A stretch of 64,000 nucleotides of DNA, from positions 16,360,146 to 16,424,145 of the forward strand of contig JAKCOZ010000001.1 in NCBI GenBank assembly GCA_022605955.1, read 5' to 3'. The first letter of the stretch is position 1, and each line of letters opens with the position of its first letter. The DNA comes from Rallus limicola. Taxonomy: Eukaryota; Chordata; Aves; Gruiformes; Rallidae. Of the stretch, positions 62,100 through 64,000 are shown piece after piece. The notes beneath the pieces were generated by a model. It was not told the origin of the DNA, made no database searches, and saw nothing but the letters and a program-made list of their open reading frames with translations. The translations under genes and the position numbers were made by a program.

Positions 62100-62159
62100 G
62101 GGCTATTGGGATACAAATCACAGCCCTCGCAGGATCTGCCCGGCACACCCGCCAGCAAC
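62100..62159 (+). other. SOX10: Putative SOX10 non-coding exon 1 end
   Basis: An excellent donor (AAC|GTAAGT, first intron base 62160) follows a compact GC-rich block with an inverted CCAAT (ATTGG 62105-62109). The coding exon of SOX10 begins with a 3' splice site at 63299, so an upstream untranslated exon is required, and the 1.1 kb intron size is reasonable. The 5' end is not defined. Confidence 0.4.
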
Positions 62160-63039
62160 GTAAGTTTTCCTACCTGAGCTCGTCTGCTCGTGCTTTCCCC
62201 CTACTTTCTCTTACTGGTTTGGATTTCCCCAGCGAGGGTCCATGCCACCCTCTGAAACGGGACAAACAGCAGCCTCTGCTCCGTGGGGGCTCTTTTTCAG
62301 CTAAGCCAGAGGATTGCTTTTCTAGCACATTTTTTTCCCCTTTTGAATTTTTTTTTTCTTTTCTTTAGAATTTCTGGCGGGGGGGGATAGGGAGGCCTTT
62401 ATTTTTAGAGGCTTTCTTTTTCCAAGTGAGGGACTGCTGAGCAGTGACAGGGACTTTTAGAGGTGACTGGAGACAGGAGAGAGGAGGAGTGTGTGAGGAA
62501 GGCAACCCAAAGCCTTGGCTCTGCTCAAATTTAAGCTTGGTGTGTGTTTGCATCCGCGTATATACATATGTGAATGCAAAGATCTATACACATATGCATA
62601 CCTACACAGGCAGGTGGGGGTGTGTGGATGCATTTTAAGTCACGAGCTGCAAGAGGAGGGAGAGGGATGGGGGTCTCCCCGCAGAGGCATTTTCCCACAG
62701 CCAGGATTGGGGTCTCTGGATGCAGCTCCAGGCTCTGGGCTAGTTCCCTGCCCAGCCGTGACACCCGCTCAGCCTCCCCGGTAGCTGGGAGATGCACCCT
62801 TTCTGATTTATCGATACTGTGCCGGTGGTCCCCCTCCCACACCTTCCCCTGGGTGCTGTGCTGGCATTTCATCCATGTCTTCAAAAGAAAGGGGCACTTC
62901 CCCTCACAAGTTTTGTGGCTGACATCCCTCTCCTGCTTCCCGTGGGGAGCTGCACCCAGACAGGATGGTCCACATCTGTCTCCTTTCAGGTCCCCAACCA
63001 CCCTTACCCTCTTGCCACAGGCCTCTCCGCACGTCAGCT

Positions 63040-63200
63040 CCAGAGGATTGCAGAGATAGGGAGCAATATTGCAGTTAATCAGGGGCCCCGACCCATCCCC
63101 ACCCCCTTCGATCACGGGTTTTGCGGTGTGCACGGCAATTGCTTTGCTTGTGCTTTTATTGAGCGGCCCCTGCCTCGTGGTCAGCAATTTGGAGATCTTG
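63040..63200. promoter_or_regulatory. Candidate SOX10 intron 1 element
   Basis: Contains the perfect palindromes GCAATATTGC (63063-63072) and GCAATTGC (63135-63142), plus CTTTGCTTG and TTTATTGAGC nearby, just before the pyrimidine-rich 3' splice tract. SOX/C-EBP-like composition; motif evidence only. Confidence 0.3.
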
Positions 63201-63298
63201 GAGCCCCTCTCAGATTTGGTGGTTGCTTCTCTTTTTCTTTCCCCCCCTCCTCTTTCCTTTCTTTCCTTTGTTTTTGTCTTCCTCCCTCCCTTCCCCAG

Positions 63299-63753
63299 TG
63301 AGAAGAAGGACACCAAGGAGGGAGAAAAAGCTCGCAAGTGACAATGGCTGATGAACAAGATCTTTCGGAGGTGGAGATGAGCCCGGTGGGCTCTGAAGAC
63401 CACCACTGCCTCTCGCCAGGACCCTCCATGGCATCGGATAACTCCCCACACCTCACTGGCTCTGGGAATGGGGAGATGGGGAAGGTCAAGAAGGAACAGC
63501 AAGACTCAGAGGCAGATGATGACAAGTTCCCGGTGTGCATCCGTGAGGCGGTCAGCCAGGTGCTGAGTGGCTATGACTGGACCCTGGTACCCATGCCCGT
63601 CCGGGTCAATGGAAGTAACAAGAGCAAACCCCACGTCAAGCGGCCCATGAACGCCTTCATGGTCTGGGCACAGGCTGCCCGGAGGAAATTGGCCGACCAG
63701 TACCCACACCTCCACAATGCCGAGCTCAGTAAGACCTTGGGGAAGCTCTGGAG
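63299..63753 (+). CDS. SOX10: SOX10 first coding exon (N-terminus to middle of HMG box); gene continues past window
   Basis: SOXE transcription factor for neural crest, glia, melanocytes and otic tissue. Acceptor TTCCCCAG ends at 63298; ATG at 63344 ([16 protein letters not shown]) is chosen because it matches the vertebrate SOX10 start. 136 full codons plus AG are present. Residues 48-51 VKKE form a sumoylation-type site equivalent to human K55. Residues about 60-88 ([20 protein letters not shown]) form the DNA-dependent dimerisation region. The HMG box starts near residue 97 ([20 protein letters not shown]) and is cut after LGKLW by a GTAAGA donor at 63754, the standard SOXE intron inside the HMG box. 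The N-terminus lacks the Gly-rich insertion of human SOX10. The remaining HMG box, K2 and transactivation domains lie outside. Confidence 0.97.
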
Positions 63754-64000
63754 GTAAGAGCGGGTGGGAACGTGAGGGCTGGGGGTCCGGGGGTGTCTTG
63801 TGGTCATGCAGAAGGATGAAGAATATAGCAGGATGGAAGTGGTGTCCCTTGAGGGGACTTATTTCCTTGCAGGAAGCCCCCTTGCAGGAGTCACAGTCAG
63901 TGGCTGAGGCAAGAAGTGGTGGTTGGCTGTAGTGAAGGCTTCCTCAGCAGAATTCACCTCCATCCCAGGCAGCAGCCCTTTCCACATGTTTCCCACTAAC
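63754..64000 (+). other. SOX10: SOX10 intron after first coding exon, partial
   Basis: Begins GTAAGAGC and runs off the window. Nothing recognised in it. Confidence 0.85.

Noticed and set aside
62531..63502. 323-codon open frame, minus strand
   Set aside because: Runs antisense through SOX10 intron 1 and the coding exon; the plus-strand SOX10 exon explains the sequence.
1..64000. CRISPR arrays, tRNA/rRNA genes, prokaryotic operons or phage-type systems
   Set aside because: No regularly spaced repeats, cloverleaf candidates or operon-like gene packing were seen; the window is ordinary vertebrate genomic DNA.

Overview
This is nuclear DNA from a bird. Genes are split into short exons with GT-AG introns. 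The interspersed repeats are CR1 LINE 3' ends, and no Alu, L1 or B elements are visible. The translated exons closely resemble avian and vertebrate BAIAP2L2, SLC16A8 (MCT3), PICK1 and SOX10. The order BAIAP2L2(+) / SLC16A8(+) / PICK1(-) / SOX10(+) is the inverted equivalent of the human 22q13.1 block, with the same relative orientations.

Layout. (1) 1-11.4 kb: BAIAP2L2 (Pinkbar, an I-BAR plus SH3 membrane-shaping protein), nearly complete. The window opens inside its first coding exon and contains every later exon, the stop codon and a polyadenylation signal. (2) 11.4-16.5 kb: spacer, probably holding the SLC16A8 promoter; a GGATTA / CCAAT / TATA-like cluster lies near 12.53-12.60 kb. (3) 16.56-21.47 kb: complete four-exon coding region of SLC16A8, the retinal-pigment-epithelium lactate/H+ transporter MCT3 (543 aa). 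(4) 21.5-25.6 kb: tail-to-tail spacer and 3' UTRs. (5) 25.58-36.1 kb, minus strand: PICK1 (PDZ + BAR, 407 aa). All 12 coding exons join in frame, three CR1 copies sit in its introns, and a CpG-island promoter lies at about 35.6-36.2 kb. (6) 36.2-62 kb: gene-free region between the divergent PICK1 and SOX10 promoters. It carries CR1 fragments, a 130-bp perfect GGAA microsatellite and several short stretches dense in SOX, FOX, E-box and GATA words, which are candidate SOX10 enhancers. (7) 63.3-63.75 kb: first coding exon of SOX10 (dimerisation region and first part of the HMG box). The rest of SOX10 lies beyond the window.

The genes are neighbours rather than an operon. BAIAP2L2 is epithelial and hair-cell, SLC16A8 is RPE, PICK1 is neuronal and secretory, and SOX10 is neural crest, glia and inner ear. 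I saw no unknown protein-coding gene, no structured RNA gene, no CRISPR array and no bacterial-type system. The points most worth a second look are non-coding: the candidate SOX10 upstream elements, the candidate SLC16A8 promoter, and the closely spaced convergent polyadenylation signals between SLC16A8 and PICK1. Enhancer and promoter calls rest on motifs read by eye and have not been tested by alignment.
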